From the IMG/VR virus record IMGVR_UViG_3300025789_000031, positions 21,756 through 85,755 of that record: a stretch of 64,000 nucleotides of DNA. The stretch is one strand, 5' to 3'. Positions 63,193 to 64,000 of the stretch are shown in pieces; position 1 is the stretch's first letter; the number at the start of each line of letters is the position of its first letter. Made by a program: the position numbers and the translations under genes. Under the pieces are notes generated by a model. The model saw only the letters and a list, made by a program, of their open reading frames with translations. It made no database searches and had not been told where the DNA came from. The DNA comes from a virus.

Positions 63193-63798
63193 TTACCTTT
63201 TAATTGTGTACACTATCCTGCTGCTTTCAGTATCGTCATCACGAGGAACAATAACGACTTCACCCTGCATCCACAGTGGAGGGAGACGATTAGACCACTG
63301 ATGCAGACTTGCCTTGCCTACAGCGTAATAGTTGCGATAATTCTCTATCGGATCGTCTCCGACCTTATACTTATCATCCATGCAAGATGGCATCAAAGTT
63401 ATAGGTGCAAAGGGTATATTAGATGGTGGTGATTTGAGGATAGATTCAAGTTTAATGCAGGACAGATGTTGTTTCCCGTAGCGATGAGTATACTCTGCAC
63501 CAAGAGCCACAAAATGATTATACAACCACAAATAGTTTTCACTAGTTGCTCGCGCCCAAATAGCACTAGGATGATTGATGTGAGTATTAGCGTAAAGTAA
63601 CTCATCACGAACATCATTGAATTTCCACTCTTTTTTCTTACGTCCAGTAGGAGATATGTTAGTCACTTCTACGCCATCAAGAACGCGATGAGCAGTTGAA
63701 AGCAATTGTGCCGATTCAACGCACATTTTAGTTACATGCTTATCTACCAGACCCATTGCTGATATTATGGGACATTGCTCAATCACAAAGATATTCAT
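63193..63798 (-). CDS. Conserved T4-like hypothetical protein (201 aa)
   Basis: MNIFVIEQCPIISAMGLVDKHVTKM, the His/Cys region and WARATSENYLWLYNHFVAL, TLMPSCMDDKYK and YRNYYAVGKASL match a T4-like family occurring in nearly every large myovirus. It is helix rich; no enzyme activity has been established. Confidence 0.82.
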   Translation of the reverse strand: MNIFVIEQCPIISAMGLVDKHVTKMCVESAQLLSTAHRVLDGVEVTNISPTGRKKKEWKFNDVRDELLYANTHINHPSAIWARATSENYLWLYNHFVALGAEYTHRYGKQHLSCIKLESILKSPPSNIPFAPITLMPSCMDDKYKVGDDPIENYRNYYAVGKASLHQWSNRLPPLWMQGEVVIVPRDDDTESSRIVYTIKR

Positions 63799-63873
63799 GG
63801 ATTACTCCTTAAGATATTTGAAAAATTCAGACAGATTGTTTAGTTCTTCTTCAGTTACTAACAAGAAATTATA

Positions 63874-63999
63874 TTACATTGCGCCTGCGTGATTTTTAGT
63901 ATGCACCAAATCAGTTATCCTGTCAAGTGGTTTTATTTCAATAATACAGTCATAATCTGGTAGATAGAAATCCGGATAATAATAATGTTGCTTCCCGTC
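63874..63999 (-). CDS. PD-(D/E)xK endonuclease, C-terminal part only
   Basis: The frame enters from beyond the right edge and stops at TAA 63874-63876. The visible end YYYPDFYLPDYDCIIEIKP is a PD-x-(D/E)-x-K core like that of the endonuclease at 6779 (YTPDFYLPEY...IDPKA). It is probably another homing-type gene. The start lies outside the window. Confidence 0.7.
   Translation of the reverse strand, partial: DGKQHYYYPDFYLPDYDCIIEIKPLDRITDLVHTKNHAGAM
63898..63926 (-). promoter_or_regulatory. Sigma70-like promoter
   Basis: TTGACA (63926-63921), a 17-nt spacer and CATACT (63903-63898). It lies within the end of the endonuclease gene and drives the 63798 gene. Confidence 0.68.
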
Positions 64000-64000
64000 A

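Overview
The window looks like part of the genome of a large, AT-rich tailed phage of the T4 superfamily, most likely a myovirus. The support is a T4-type DNA ligase, a T4 RNase H/5'-3' exonuclease homologue, a dCMP deaminase, TATAAATA-type late promoter boxes in front of structural genes, several families shared among marine and alphaproteobacterial T4-like phages, and dense, mostly one-directional packing of small genes with ATGA-type overlaps. An alphaproteobacterial (rhizobial-type) host is an inference from the resemblance of several proteins to that phage group; nothing in the sequence proves it.

Layout. 1-2700: a truncated HrgA-like gene, a small probable late gene and a visibly GC-richer IS1595-type transposase. 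2900-7790: a tRNA/RNA region with eight tRNA or tRNA-like genes (Arg-CCU, a non-canonical CAU species, Asp, Arg-UCU, Cys, fMet, Gly-UCC, Gly-GCC). Two long, partly duplicated, GNRA-rich structured RNA segments of about 570 nt flank tRNA-Arg(UCU). An outer-membrane beta-barrel gene and an inverted endonuclease gene abutting a tRNA 3' end also lie here, and a strong terminator closes the region. 7800-13350 (+ strand): small early-type genes behind host-like sigma70 promoters, including metallophosphoesterase, RelA/SpoT-type HD, SleB-type cell-wall hydrolase and AbrB/SH3-like proteins. 13350-27910 (- strand): virion genes, namely a papain-like protease, five tail-fibre/adhesin-type proteins, and then proteins with short T4-capsid-targeting-like N-termini (a GNAT-GNAT-ART-like fusion, a Fe/Mn superoxide dismutase, a HAD nucleotidase), together with a deaminase/peptidase-like fusion and IF-1.

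27940-45970 (- strand): a long array of small, mostly uncharacterised genes with dCMP deaminase, a metallophosphoesterase interrupted by an in-frame amber codon, a GIY-YIG homing endonuclease, an HNH protein, an L7/L12-like domain, a GT2 glycosyltransferase and a TOPRIM protein. 46000-52020: a proteostasis module with ClpP, ClpS, Hsp20 and ClpX, plus a metallophosphoesterase-fold protein that has lost most of its metal ligands. 52040-64000: DNA ligase, a family of small paralogues sharing a C-terminal aromatic motif, 5'-3' exonuclease, a methyltransferase overlapping a PD-(D/E)xK nuclease-like gene, and at the right edge the end of another PD-(D/E)xK endonuclease.

Inferred life strategy: early genes use TTGACA-17-TATAAT promoters resembling the host's, and late genes use TATAAATA boxes. 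The phage brings parts of its own translation (tRNAs, IF-1, L7/L12-like domain) and protein quality control (ClpXP, ClpS, Hsp20). It probably also packages enzymes in the capsid for delivery with the DNA.
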